Assembly: GCF_003253735.1 (NCBI RefSeq)
Contig: NZ_QKYW01000001.1
Coordinates: 744,001-808,000 of the forward strand
DNA from: Pseudomonas sp. URMO17WK12:I2
Lineage (GTDB): Bacteria > Pseudomonadota > Gammaproteobacteria > Pseudomonadales > Pseudomonadaceae
DNA length: 64,000 nt
Direction: 5' to 3'
The notes beneath the pieces were generated by a model that was not told the DNA's origin, did no database searches, and saw nothing but the letters and a program-made list of their open reading frames with translations. The translations under genes and the position numbers were made by a program. This document shows positions 1 through 9,147 of this stretch, in pieces; within the stretch, counting starts at the first letter, position 1, and each line of letters begins with the position of its first letter.

Positions 1-216
1 GTCACCGGCACCGCGAAAGTCACCTGTGACGACAAGACCTTCCTGCTCTCGGAAAACCAGTCCACCTATATCCCCATCGCCTCGGTACACCGCCTCGCCA
101 ACCCCGGGAAGATTCCTCTGGAGATCATCGAGGTGCAGTCGGGCAGCTATCTGGGCGAGGACGATATCGAGCGTTTCGACGACGTGTACGGGCGCACGGA
201 CACCACGCTCAGTTGA
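1..216 (+). CDS. algA: AlgA-type mannose-1-phosphate guanylyltransferase / phosphomannose isomerase, C-terminal end only
   Basis: The reading frame is open from base 1 and gives 71 residues before TGA. It contains [26 protein letters not shown] and [18 protein letters not shown], the hallmark C-terminal cupin (type II phosphomannose isomerase half) of the bifunctional AlgA/WbpW/PslB family. Family knowledge: AlgA interconverts fructose-6-P and mannose-6-P and makes GDP-mannose, the precursor that AlgD oxidises. The N-terminal nucleotidyltransferase half lies outside the window. It sits 75 bp upstream of alg8 on the same strand, so it probably belongs to the same operon. That is unusual, because algA is normally the last gene of the alginate operon. 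Paralogues such as PslB share this C-terminus, so the symbol rests partly on context. Confidence 0.85.
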   Translation, partial: VTGTAKVTCDDKTFLLSENQSTYIPIASVHRLANPGKIPLEIIEVQSGSYLGEDDIERFDDVYGRTDTTLS

Positions 217-291
217 TAACACCCACATCCAAACCATCGGCTGAACGCCGCATGGCGGTAGAGAGCGGTTTCAATAAAGGGAATACACAAC

Positions 292-1824
292 ATGCGCAGG
301 TATCTTTCCAGTGCTGTGGATTGGATCGGGACATCGGCGATTTTCGGCAAGCTCTGTGGCTGGGCGTGCCTGTTCGCCCTCATAGCCCTGGCTTCCGAGC
401 TGGTCGCGCCGGAGTACCTCGACCCGGCGCACCAGAAGTTCATCTTCATCATCGGCGCGCTTGGCATGTGGCGCTACGGCAACGCGATCACCCATTACCT
501 GCGGGGCATGTACTTCCTGCACTGGCGCTTTCCCAGAATGCGCAAGGCCGTGGAGCGGATGGGGCCGGCGGCGCTGCCCGATCACATGTTCATGATCGTG
601 ACGAGCTTCCGCATTCCGACCCACACCACCTTCAAGGTGTATCAGTCGGTTCTCCAGGAAGTGCAACGCCTGCCCGTGCCCTGCACGATCATCGCGTCGA
701 TCGTCGAGAAGGGTGACGAGAACTTCATCAAGGACATCATGCGCCAGGAAATCCACGGCCGTGATGACATCAAGCTGATCATCGTCCGTGCCCGCGGTAC
801 CGGCAAACGCGACGGCCTGGCCCATGCGTTCCGCTCGCTGTCGCGGCAGATGCCCCTGGAAAACGCCGTGGTCGGCGTGGTCGATGGCGACACCATGATG
901 TTGCCCGGCTGCGTCGAGCGGGCGGTGAGCCTGTTCGCCTACCTGCCGAGCGTCGGCGGCATCACCACCAACGAGTTCTGCGAGGTGGAAGGCAGCACGC
1001 TGATGAAGCAGTGGCACACCATGCGTTTCGTGCAGCGCCATATCAACATGTGCTCGATGGCGCTGTCCCGGCGTGTGCTGACCCTGACCGGGCGCCTGTC
1101 GTTCTTCCGCGCCAGCGTGATGACCAACCCGGAGTTCATCAAGGACGTCGAAGCCGACTTCCTCGATCACTGGCGCCTGGGGCGCTTCCAGTTCCTGACC
1201 GGCGATGACAAGTCGTCCTGGTTCAGCCTGATGCGCGCCGGCTGGGACACCTTCTACGTACCCGACAGCCACACCCTCACGGTCGAGCATCCACCAGACA
1301 ACAGCTTCCTGCGCGCGACCCGCCAGCTGATGTATCGCTGGTATGGCAACTCGCTGCGCCAGAACTTCCGCGCCACCACGCTGCTGGGCCTGGATCGGCT
1401 CGGGCTGTTCACCATGTACGTGCTGTACGACCAGCGCGTGTCCATGTGGACCTGCCTGATGGGCCTGTCCGCCTCGGTGGTCGCCGGCCTGCTGTTCGGC
1501 ATCCAGTACCTGCTGCTCTATCTGTTCTGGGTACTGCTGTCGCGCACGCTGGTGACGCTGCTGTTCACCTTCGCCAAGCACCCGGTGTCGCCGATTTATC
1601 CGTTCGTTCTTTATTACAACCAGATCATGGGCTCGATCATGAAGGTTTACACCATGTTCCACATGGACCTGCAGAGCTGGACCCGCCAGAAAACCACCCT
1701 CAGCAACGGCAGCGTCAACTTTGATGCAGCCCTCAACCGCTGGACCTCGAAAGCGATGCTGCTGTCTTCGCTCGCCATCTTCTTCGGGGCCATTTCGGTT
1801 CTGCTCGATTTCACGCAACCTTAA
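292..1824 (+). CDS. alg8: Alg8, alginate polymerase (GT2 family)
   Basis: 510 residues, close to the ~494 of P. aeruginosa Alg8. Two N-terminal membrane segments lie at about residues 15-70, a cytoplasmic GT2 catalytic domain follows, and further membrane helices lie from about 390 to 510. Visible catalytic motifs are D198-G-D200 (nucleotide-sugar/metal site), TGDD at 303-306 (acceptor/base region) and QLMYRW ending at R349-W350, the QxxxRW signature of processive synthases. Role by family: polymerises GDP-mannuronate at the inner membrane, with Alg44. An AAAGGGA Shine-Dalgarno lies 9 nt before the ATG. Alg44 follows after 13 bp. Confidence 0.95.
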   Translation: MRRYLSSAVDWIGTSAIFGKLCGWACLFALIALASELVAPEYLDPAHQKFIFIIGALGMWRYGNAITHYLRGMYFLHWRFPRMRKAVERMGPAALPDHMFMIVTSFRIPTHTTFKVYQSVLQEVQRLPVPCTIIASIVEKGDENFIKDIMRQEIHGRDDIKLIIVRARGTGKRDGLAHAFRSLSRQMPLENAVVGVVDGDTMMLPGCVERAVSLFAYLPSVGGITTNEFCEVEGSTLMKQWHTMRFVQRHINMCSMALSRRVLTLTGRLSFFRASVMTNPEFIKDVEADFLDHWRLGRFQFLTGDDKSSWFSLMRAGWDTFYVPDSHTLTVEHPPDNSFLRATRQLMYRWYGNSLRQNFRATTLLGLDRLGLFTMYVLYDQRVSMWTCLMGLSASVVAGLLFGIQYLLLYLFWVLLSRTLVTLLFTFAKHPVSPIYPFVLYYNQIMGSIMKVYTMFHMDLQSWTRQKTTLSNGSVNFDAALNRWTSKAMLLSSLAIFFGAISVLLDFTQP

Positions 1825-1837
1825 GTAGGCGACTGCC

Positions 1838-2980
1838 ATGAACTCCTCAGTCTCACCCGCCAATGTCGTACACGAAGCCATCGATGAGCGTCAGTACGTG
1901 CGCACCAAGATCCCGGCCAGAGTGCTGCTCGATGGCCATGGCCTGAAACAGCTGGAATGTGAAATCCAGGATATCTCTCTGGGCGGCCTGGGGCTCATCT
2001 ATGACCAGCCACTGACCCTGGGCAGCCTGTTCAATGCCTCGATCAAGCTCAAGCTGAACAAGATCGACCTGAACATCGATGCCAAGGTGAAGATCGTGTC
2101 GCAACGCGGCCATGAAGTGGGCGCCGAGTTCATCGAGCTCGATCGCCAGAAGCGCGACATCCTGCGCTACATCATCAGCGCCTACATGTCCGGCGAAATT
2201 GCCGACATCAACGGCCTGTTCAACGTGATGCAGCGCGAGAACTACATCAAGGAGCGCAAGCAGAAGCACAGCAGCTCGCGCAGCGCCGGCGATCGCTTCA
2301 AGGCGGTGCTCGGCACCCTGCTGTTCCTGGCCCTCGGCCTGGCGGCAGTGGGGCTGATCGCCTACAAGAGCTACCTGCTGTTCTTCCGCGTGCAAGCGGC
2401 CCAGGCCATCGTCAGCGCCAATGCCTACGTGGTGGCCATGCCCGACAACGGCTACGTGAAATACCTGCTGGCGCCCGACCAGGCCCAGGTCAAGGTTGGC
2501 GAGCCGGTGGCCAGCGTCTCCAGCCAACTGGCGGCGACCTTCACCACACCATCCGACATCCAGGCCCTGGCCAACCTGTCGCAGACCGACCTGCAATTGC
2601 TGATGGGGCGTGCCCTGATCGAAACCGTGATCGCCAGCCCCTGCGATTGCGAGGTGTTCTTCCCAGGCCAGAAGCTCGACGGCTACGCCTACAAATATGC
2701 GCCGCTGATGCACCTGTTGCCGCGCGACGAGTCGCTGTTCGTCAAGGCGACGATTCCCTTCGACCAACTGGACAAGATGTCGCGCGTCGACTCGGTACGC
2801 ATGCAGGTGCTGGGCATCGAGGAGCCGATCAATGGCAGCGTCGTATCGAGCAGCGTCGATGAGCAGAATCAAACCCTGATACTGACCATCAAGCCAGACC
2901 GCGAGCTGCCTCGCGATGCTTATCAGAAGCCGGTATCCGTGGACCTGTTCCTCGGCCTGCCAATGATCGCGCAGTTCTAA
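1838..2980 (+). CDS. alg44: Alg44, PilZ-domain c-di-GMP receptor and membrane-fusion-like co-polymerase
   Basis: 380 residues. The N-terminal cytoplasmic PilZ domain keeps the full c-di-GMP motif: R18-x3-R22 and D45-x-S47-x2-G50. One transmembrane helix at about residues 155-180 (GTLLFLALGLAAVGLIAY) is followed by a periplasmic domain resembling HlyD-type fusion proteins. Family knowledge: c-di-GMP binding to the PilZ domain activates alginate polymerisation by Alg8. The intact motif predicts that this cluster, although rearranged, is still gated by c-di-GMP. It lies between alg8 and algK with short gaps (13 and 9 bp). Confidence 0.95.
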   Translation: MNSSVSPANVVHEAIDERQYVRTKIPARVLLDGHGLKQLECEIQDISLGGLGLIYDQPLTLGSLFNASIKLKLNKIDLNIDAKVKIVSQRGHEVGAEFIELDRQKRDILRYIISAYMSGEIADINGLFNVMQRENYIKERKQKHSSSRSAGDRFKAVLGTLLFLALGLAAVGLIAYKSYLLFFRVQAAQAIVSANAYVVAMPDNGYVKYLLAPDQAQVKVGEPVASVSSQLAATFTTPSDIQALANLSQTDLQLLMGRALIETVIASPCDCEVFFPGQKLDGYAYKYAPLMHLLPRDESLFVKATIPFDQLDKMSRVDSVRMQVLGIEEPINGSVVSSSVDEQNQTLILTIKPDRELPRDAYQKPVSVDLFLGLPMIAQF

Positions 2981-2989
2981 GGGTCGGCC

Positions 2990-4450
2990 ATGAAGCTGCT
3001 ACCGCCTTACGCCACTCTGCTCGGAACCGCGCTGCTTGGCATCAGCTTCAGCGCAACTGCAGTCGCCGGGCAGAGCCTGGAGCAGATCCGTTATGCACTG
3101 TTCAAGGATCCGGCTGCCCCGGTAGAAGCCGACCTGCGGGTGCTGGCCGAGCGTGATCGCTCGGCTCAGCACCTGCTGGGCAACGTGCTCGCCAGCGACC
3201 CGGCGAAAACCCGCGAAGCCGCACAGGTCTACCAGGCGGCGTTCGATGACGGCCGCGGCGATATTGCCGCCCTCGGCTCCCTTGCCCGCCTGCTGGATCG
3301 CAGCCCCCGCCTGCGTCTCGAGCTTGCCCCCTACATGCGCGACGCCCTGCAGCGTTTTCCCCACGACCGTGACGTGCGCAGCCTCAACACCAGCCTGGAA
3401 GTATTCGTCAGCTACCCTGCGCTGTTCACCGTCGCCCAGGTGCACAGCCTGATCGCGCTGTACGACCGCTCCTGCCTGGTGCAGTGCAGCAGCGACTTCT
3501 ACCGCGCGGTACTGGCTGAGCGGCAACAACAGCCGGACCAAGCCAAGACCTGGTACGAGCGCGCGATCATGACCGACGTGCGCGCGGTCGATCGCTACTA
3601 CCAGCTGCTCGGTGAGCAACGCGATCCGCTGTTCGCCGCGTTTGCCCGCAGCCGGATCAGTGAGGCCAACCGCATGCCGGTCGAGGTGGTTCATCGTATC
3701 GGCACCCAGCTCGACAGCATCAGCGCCGAACGTTCGGTGGGCCTGCGCTATCCGCTGCCACCCAGCCAGGCAGAGCTCGATCGCCTGCCCGAGGCGCAAC
3801 GCAGCGCGCGCCGCGAGCAGATCGACCAGGTCCGCACGCAGATCGAAAACGAAGCCAAGACGCTGCGCGGCGACGCGCTGCTCTGGCTCGACAATGCGGT
3901 CAATCGTGGCTGGGTGCCGGCCATGGTCGCCAAGGTCAATTTCATGACCTCATCACCGACCGAGAACAGCGCCGAAGACACGGCGGCGCTTATCGACCGA
4001 GTCGCGCAAAGCGAGCCGAGCCGGGCCAAGGCACTGCGTGTCTCGCTGTACCTGGTGACCAGTTGGACCACCCTCGATCCCTACAAAGCCCAGGCGCTGA
4101 TCGAGGAACTCGCCGCCAGCCGCTACCGCGATGCCGAACTGCTGCAGGGCGACCTGTACAGCCACGGCGGCCTTGACGAGCCCGACCAGCAGAAAGCCCT
4201 GGCGATCTACCAGCGCATCTCGGCCGGTGGCTCGTCCACGGCCTATTACCGCATGGCATCGGTGTACGCCAGCGCCCGCGCGATCTGCTACGACCCGGTC
4301 AAGGCCTATGCCTATGCACGCGTGGCCGTCGACTACGGCGACAGCCGCGCCCGCAGCCTGGTGCTCGAACTGCAGCGCACGCTCACCCCGAGCGAACTCG
4401 ACAAGGCCCAACTCATGCACGCCACTCTGCTCAAGGATGCGCCGCAATGA
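2990..4450 (+). CDS. algK: AlgK-like TPR/Sel1 repeat secretion scaffold, apparently not lipidated
   Basis: 486 residues, near the ~475 of P. aeruginosa AlgK. The C-terminal half has Sel1/TPR-like helical repeats, for example DPYKAQALIEELAASRYRDA and ICYDPVKAYAYARVAVDYGD, then LTPSELDKAQ, which resembles the AlgK C-terminus. Family knowledge: AlgK is an outer-membrane lipoprotein that localises AlgE and bridges the periplasmic machinery. Odd point: the N-terminus (MKLLPPYATLLGTALLGISF, then SATAVAGQ) is a signal peptide with a plausible AVA-G signal peptidase I site, and there is no cysteine in the first 150 residues. There is thus no lipobox, and a soluble periplasmic form is predicted. Overlaps algE by 4 bp (ATGA). 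Confidence 0.85.
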   Translation: MKLLPPYATLLGTALLGISFSATAVAGQSLEQIRYALFKDPAAPVEADLRVLAERDRSAQHLLGNVLASDPAKTREAAQVYQAAFDDGRGDIAALGSLARLLDRSPRLRLELAPYMRDALQRFPHDRDVRSLNTSLEVFVSYPALFTVAQVHSLIALYDRSCLVQCSSDFYRAVLAERQQQPDQAKTWYERAIMTDVRAVDRYYQLLGEQRDPLFAAFARSRISEANRMPVEVVHRIGTQLDSISAERSVGLRYPLPPSQAELDRLPEAQRSARREQIDQVRTQIENEAKTLRGDALLWLDNAVNRGWVPAMVAKVNFMTSSPTENSAEDTAALIDRVAQSEPSRAKALRVSLYLVTSWTTLDPYKAQALIEELAASRYRDAELLQGDLYSHGGLDEPDQQKALAIYQRISAGGSSTAYYRMASVYASARAICYDPVKAYAYARVAVDYGDSRARSLVLELQRTLTPSELDKAQLMHATLLKDAPQ

Positions 4451-5868
4451 CCCCCATCAAGCTGTACGGTTTGAGTGCGCTGACGCTCGCCCTGCTCCAC
4501 TCACACGCCTGGGCCGAAGACCAGCCCGCGCCCGTCCAGCCCTTCGCCGAACCAGTGGTGACCTCGGAGTTTTTCCAGAAGCTGACCCTGCAAACCGGCT
4601 ACGGCCCGCAGGACTCGACCGTCGGCAACGGCCGCAAGGTCTTCCAGAGCTACCGCTACGAGCCCTCGTTCACCTGGTATTCCCCCGAAAAACGCTGGGC
4701 CAAGTGGCAGGTGTTCGGGCGTGCCTGGGTCAACTACAACACCAGCCAGACCTCTACCGGGTTGCAGGAAGACAACAGCAGCAACCGTGAAGCGCGCGAA
4801 CGCCCCGAGTATTTCTACTCCGAGCTGCGCGAGTTCTACGTGCGCCGCAACCTGCTTGGCGATGACCCGCGCTACTCGCTGACCGTGGGCCGGCAGAGCT
4901 ACTCCGATCGTTACGGCATCTGGTGGGACGACACCTTCGAATCGGTGCGCTTCAACTATCAGGACGCCAACAGCAGCGGCTTCCTCGCCGCCGGCAAGAA
5001 GTTCTATTACTACAACACCGATATCAACACCCTCGACGAGACCGACGAGGCCATCGTCTACGCCATGGGCGAGTACGCCTGGCGTTGGACCCAGGGGCAT
5101 ACCGCAGGCGTACGCATGCTGTATGAAAACGACTACTCCGATAGCAACGTCAATGATCGCCAGGACTTCACGGGCCTGCGCGCCGGCCTGTTCTTCGAGG
5201 GGCAAAACCTCGACCTGGCGCCGCTCAGCGATTATCACCTGGAGCTCGCGACCCTGCGCGGCAACATCGACAGCACCGATGGCAATGGCCTGCAGAGCAG
5301 CGACGGCACACGCGGCTGGGCGCTGCTCGGCGAGGTGGGCAAACGCTTTCAGGATCTGCCCTGGACGCCGCGCTTCGCGCTGCGTGGCGGCATCACCGAC
5401 AAACCGGACGACGGCAACGATGGCTTCTACCTCAACCGCATCCAGTCTGACCGCGTCGTCGATCCGGAACGCTACAGCTCGCGCCTGATCAGCTCGTTCA
5501 TCAACGTCAACGTGCGCAACCTGCAGTACTACGGCTTCGCGCTGGAAACCCAGCCGACACCGCGCACCTCACTGGATTTCAAGGTCAGCGACCTGTACCT
5601 GCGCAACGAGAATGGCGAGCTGCCCATTCGCATCGACAGCGACCAGCGCCGCGCCCGCAACCAGCAGATCGCCCTGGGCAACAACAACGGACGCTCCATC
5701 GGCCAGGTGGTGGATGTGAACTACTACTGGCGGATGTTCCCGATCGCCTACCAAGGCAAACACCTGAACCTCAACACCCTGGTCAGCGCCAGCTACCTGC
5801 GCGCGGGTGATGCGGTGCAAAGCGGCGACGACTACCAGCTGACGCTGGGCGTCGTGATTCGCTACTGA
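4447..5868 (+). CDS. algE: AlgE, outer-membrane alginate export porin
   Basis: 473 residues (P. aeruginosa AlgE is 490). It begins with a Sec signal peptide ending in HAWA-ED. The mature protein has the alternating aromatic strands of an 18-stranded beta barrel (for example YRYEPSFTWYSPEKRWAKWQ, YFYSELREFYVRR) and ends in an aromatic residue pattern (TLGVVIRY) typical of outer-membrane proteins. Role: electropositive channel that lets the polyuronate cross the outer membrane. Start ATG overlaps the algK stop, implying translational coupling. algI follows 13 bp later rather than algG, a departure from the canonical order. Confidence 0.93.
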   Translation: MTPIKLYGLSALTLALLHSHAWAEDQPAPVQPFAEPVVTSEFFQKLTLQTGYGPQDSTVGNGRKVFQSYRYEPSFTWYSPEKRWAKWQVFGRAWVNYNTSQTSTGLQEDNSSNREARERPEYFYSELREFYVRRNLLGDDPRYSLTVGRQSYSDRYGIWWDDTFESVRFNYQDANSSGFLAAGKKFYYYNTDINTLDETDEAIVYAMGEYAWRWTQGHTAGVRMLYENDYSDSNVNDRQDFTGLRAGLFFEGQNLDLAPLSDYHLELATLRGNIDSTDGNGLQSSDGTRGWALLGEVGKRFQDLPWTPRFALRGGITDKPDDGNDGFYLNRIQSDRVVDPERYSSRLISSFINVNVRNLQYYGFALETQPTPRTSLDFKVSDLYLRNENGELPIRIDSDQRRARNQQIALGNNNGRSIGQVVDVNYYWRMFPIAYQGKHLNLNTLVSASYLRAGDAVQSGDDYQLTLGVVIRY

Positions 5869-5881
5869 GAGTGCATGGACC

Positions 5882-7309
5882 ATGGTTTTCTCATCAAACA
5901 CCTTCCTGTTCCTGTTCCTGCCCATCTTCCTGATCTGCTACTACCTGGCGCGCCCTAGCTGGCGCTCAGGCGTGATCGTGCTGGGCAGCTACCTGTTCTA
6001 TGCCTGGTGGCGCCCGGACTTCCTGCTGCTGTTCTTCGCCATCACCTACTGGAACTACTGGTTCGGGCTGCGCATCAAGAACCAGCTCGACCAGGGCAAC
6101 AAGCAGCGTGCCTTCCGGCTGCTGTGGCTGGGCATCATCGGCAACCTGTCGACGCTGGGGTACTTCAAGTACGCCAACTTCGGTATCGATGTGATCACCG
6201 CGGCGCTGCAACCGCTGGGCATCAATACCTTCACCCTGGAGCACATCATCCTGCCCCTGGGGATCTCGTTCTACGTGTTCCACGCGCTCAGCTACATCGT
6301 CGACATCTACCGCAAGGACGCCGAGCCCACCAACAACCTGGTCGACTTCGCCGCCTTCGTGGCGCTGTTTCCGCACCTGGTGGCCGGCCCCATCCTGCGT
6401 TACAGCCTGCTGGCACCACAGTTGCGGCAGCGCACCCACTCCATGGAGCTGTTTTCCCTGGGGGTCAGCCGTTTCATGCTGGGCTTCATCATGAAAGTGC
6501 TGATCGCCGACTCCCTGGCGCCGATGAACAGCCTGTTCATCCGCGAGCCGGAGCTGCAATTCACCGATGCCTGGTTCGGCCTGTTCATCTCCACGCTGCA
6601 GCTGTATTTCGATTTCGCCGGGTACAGCAACATGGCCATCGGCCTGGCGCTGATGATGGGCTTCAGGTTCGCCGAAAACTTCAACCAGCCCTGGGTATCG
6701 CAAAGCGTCACCGAATTCTGGCAACGCTGGCACATAACCCTCGCGCACTTCCTGCGCGACTACGTTTACATGCCACTGGTGCGCAAACGCATCGCCGGGC
6801 CGATGGTGGCGCTGGTCTACACCATGCTGCTGTCGGGGGTCTGGCATGGCGCGAGTATCGCCTTCGTGTGCTGGGGCCTGTTCTTCGGCGTCGCCATGGT
6901 GGTCGAGCGCAAACTGGGCATCGCCACCAAGCTCAACACGCCCTACAACTTCCTGCGCAATATGCGCACCTTCGTGTTGATCGGCGTGAGCATGCCGCTG
7001 TTCTTCACCAGCAACATGGCCCACAGCCTGGATATCTATGCCGGCATGTTCGGCTTCAACGGGTTCGGCTCGCTGGATCTCTACACCCTGGGTGCCTCGC
7101 GGATGGCCATCGCCTTCGTGGCGCTCGCCGTCATCTGGCTGGTGCTGGCCGGCATCAACAACGTGCGTTTTTATGCGGGCAACAAGACCGGCTACTTCAT
7201 GCGCCATGTCGGCGGCATGCAGAGCCTGCTGCTGTGGTGCGGATTCCTGCTCTCGCTGAGCAGCCTGACCGCGAACTCCTTCTCACCGTTTCTCTACTTC
7301 CAGTTCTAG
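5882..7309 (+). CDS. algI: AlgI, MBOAT O-acetyl transfer membrane protein
   Basis: 475 residues, slightly shorter than the 520 of P. aeruginosa AlgI; the extra length there is a C-terminal soluble loop that is absent here. Multi-spanning MBOAT protein with FYAWWRPDFLLLF, the YLYFDFAGYSNMAIGLALM-type core (here QLYFDFAGYSNMAIGLALM), the FNQPWVSQSVTEFWQRWHI segment and the invariant histidine at H322 in SGVWHGAS, the same number as the catalytic His known in P. aeruginosa AlgI. The C-terminus SFSPFLYFQF is family typical. Role: moves acetyl from a cytoplasmic donor across the inner membrane to AlgJ/AlgX for mannuronate acetylation. Confidence 0.95.
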   Translation: MVFSSNTFLFLFLPIFLICYYLARPSWRSGVIVLGSYLFYAWWRPDFLLLFFAITYWNYWFGLRIKNQLDQGNKQRAFRLLWLGIIGNLSTLGYFKYANFGIDVITAALQPLGINTFTLEHIILPLGISFYVFHALSYIVDIYRKDAEPTNNLVDFAAFVALFPHLVAGPILRYSLLAPQLRQRTHSMELFSLGVSRFMLGFIMKVLIADSLAPMNSLFIREPELQFTDAWFGLFISTLQLYFDFAGYSNMAIGLALMMGFRFAENFNQPWVSQSVTEFWQRWHITLAHFLRDYVYMPLVRKRIAGPMVALVYTMLLSGVWHGASIAFVCWGLFFGVAMVVERKLGIATKLNTPYNFLRNMRTFVLIGVSMPLFFTSNMAHSLDIYAGMFGFNGFGSLDLYTLGASRMAIAFVALAVIWLVLAGINNVRFYAGNKTGYFMRHVGGMQSLLLWCGFLLSLSSLTANSFSPFLYFQF

Positions 7310-7318
7310 GAGAACGTC

Positions 7319-8422
7319 ATGTTTCCGGTGATGAGTTCGGCCCATAAACTCAACGGCTACCTGTTTTGCCTGATGCTTGCCGGCATGCTGCTTTACTCGC
7401 TGCCGGTCGTCGTCAGCTTCAGCAAGTCACAGACTGATGCGTTTTCGCTGTTCATGGACGGCAAGCTGCTGCGCAAGTTCGAACAGCGCTACGACAAGGA
7501 CATTTTCCTGCGCGATCCCTCGGTCAGGCTGTGGGCCGACATCCAGTATCGGCTGTTTGCCGAAGGCCGGCCCGGCGTGGTGCTGGGCAAGGATGGCTGG
7601 CTCTACACCAATCAGGAATACCTGATCCCCAACGACCTGACTGCCAACCTGAACAATCAACTCGAGAGGATCGCCAAGGTTCACCAGCTGCTGCAGGAGC
7701 ACGGCAAACAGCTGGTGTTGCTGCCGGTTCCGATGAAGCTGGATATCTACGCGGAGCATGCCAGCTCGCCTGTCGATCCACGGGCATTGGAGCTGTACGC
7801 ACGCTTCGTCAGAGAGCTCGGGCAACGCCAGATCGATACGGCGGCGGTGCAGCAGGCCTTCAGGCGCCAGCGTGATGATGCCGAGCTGTTCGTCAGGACG
7901 GACACCCACTGGAGCCCGGCAGGCGCGCGGCTGGCAGCCCAGGAATTGGTCAGGCAGTACCCGCAGCTGCGCGGTGAACAGCCCTACGTCAGCAGGCCGG
8001 TTGGCGAGAAGGTGGTCAAGGGCGACCTGCTCAACTACGTCCAGTTCGATCCGAACCTGGCGCCTCAGCTGTTCAAGCCCGTCACCATTGCGCTCTACGA
8101 AACCACCAACGACGCGCAGAACGTCGATGAAGACAGCCTGTTCGGTGAACAGCAGCAATCGCTCGCGCTGGTGGGCTCCAGCTACAGCAAGATCGATGAC
8201 TGGAACTTCGTCGGCTTTCTCAAGGAGGCGCTGCAAAACGACCTGGTGAGCATGGCCGTCGAGGCACGCGGGCCGTTCCAGGCGATGGACGAATTCACCC
8301 GCAGCGAACTGCTGAGCAACCCACACATCCAGACCGTGATCTGGGAATTCCCATTGCGCACCGTTCTCGCCCAGCGCGACGGTAGCAAAAGCTGGCAAAC
8401 CGCCCAGCACCAACCCTTCTAA
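7319..8422 (+). CDS. algJ: AlgJ, membrane-anchored SGNH-like acetyltransferase
   Basis: 367 residues. An uncleaved signal anchor at about residues 12-34 is followed by a periplasmic SGNH-hydrolase-like (ALGX/ALGJ) domain. The DxH motif is D195-T-H197 in RTDTHWSP and the nucleophile block is VGSSYS with Ser287/Ser288, so the catalytic triad elements are intact. Family knowledge: AlgJ is required for O-acetylation and works with AlgI, AlgF and AlgX. The ATG lies 9 bp after algI with AGGAG upstream; an internal ATG at codon 5 is possible. Confidence 0.92.
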   Translation: MFPVMSSAHKLNGYLFCLMLAGMLLYSLPVVVSFSKSQTDAFSLFMDGKLLRKFEQRYDKDIFLRDPSVRLWADIQYRLFAEGRPGVVLGKDGWLYTNQEYLIPNDLTANLNNQLERIAKVHQLLQEHGKQLVLLPVPMKLDIYAEHASSPVDPRALELYARFVRELGQRQIDTAAVQQAFRRQRDDAELFVRTDTHWSPAGARLAAQELVRQYPQLRGEQPYVSRPVGEKVVKGDLLNYVQFDPNLAPQLFKPVTIALYETTNDAQNVDEDSLFGEQQQSLALVGSSYSKIDDWNFVGFLKEALQNDLVSMAVEARGPFQAMDEFTRSELLSNPHIQTVIWEFPLRTVLAQRDGSKSWQTAQHQPF

Positions 8423-8437
8423 CGTCGAGGACATACC

Positions 8438-9085
8438 ATGCCGACCATCGTTTCACGACTGCTGCTGGTGCTGGGCCTGCTCGGGCCAGCCCTGCAGGGC
8501 GTGCAGGCCCAGGAAGTCAACGCGGATCTGTACGACGCAGTCGCCCCGGCGAACTCTGCCTTCGTGCGGGTGCTCAACCTCAGCAGCGGCGTCGTCGACG
8601 TCAGCCTGAGCAGCAAGAAAACAGCCCAGAAAGTCGGCCCGGAGCAACTCGGCGCCTACCGCTTCACGCCACCGGGCAAAACGCTGCTGAGCGTCGGCGC
8701 TGCGCGCCTCGAAACGGATCTGCAGGCCAACAGCGCCAGTACCTTGCTGTACGCCAACGGCAGCCTCACCGAGCTCAAGGACATTTACGTCAACGAGCCC
8801 AAGAAAGCCCAGCTGGCGTTCTACAACCTCACCGACACGCCAACCGCCCTGAAAACCGCAGACGGCAAACACGAAGTGGTTGCCGCCATCGGCAAAGCGC
8901 AGACCGGCGGGCGCATGGTCAACGAATTCAAGATTGCCTTCGCCGCCTATGCGGGTGACCGGAAGGTGGCCAGCTTCGACGAGATGTTCCTGAAGAAGGG
9001 TCGTTCCTACAGCTACGTACTGCTGCCCGAAGGCAGCGGCTATCGCGCCATCAGCCAAGCCAACGCCATCGACCCGGCTGAGTGA
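8438..9085 (+). CDS. algF: AlgF, periplasmic alginate O-acetylation adaptor
   Basis: 215 residues, the usual family length. Signal peptide cleaved near GVQA-QE. The mature protein is all-beta in character (two sandwich-like halves: NSAFVRVLNLSSGVVDVSL and AQLAFYNLTDTPTALKTADG). Role by family: an accessory protein that links AlgJ and AlgX in acetyl transfer; no catalytic residues are expected. GAGG Shine-Dalgarno 6 bp before the ATG. It is followed by algX after 62 bp instead of by algA. Confidence 0.92.
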   Translation: MPTIVSRLLLVLGLLGPALQGVQAQEVNADLYDAVAPANSAFVRVLNLSSGVVDVSLSSKKTAQKVGPEQLGAYRFTPPGKTLLSVGAARLETDLQANSASTLLYANGSLTELKDIYVNEPKKAQLAFYNLTDTPTALKTADGKHEVVAAIGKAQTGGRMVNEFKIAFAAYAGDRKVASFDEMFLKKGRSYSYVLLPEGSGYRAISQANAIDPAE

Positions 9086-9147
9086 AGGATGCACACACCG
9101 CCCGGCCGCTGGCCGGTGCCTGGCCAACACGACCCTAAAGCGCGCCT

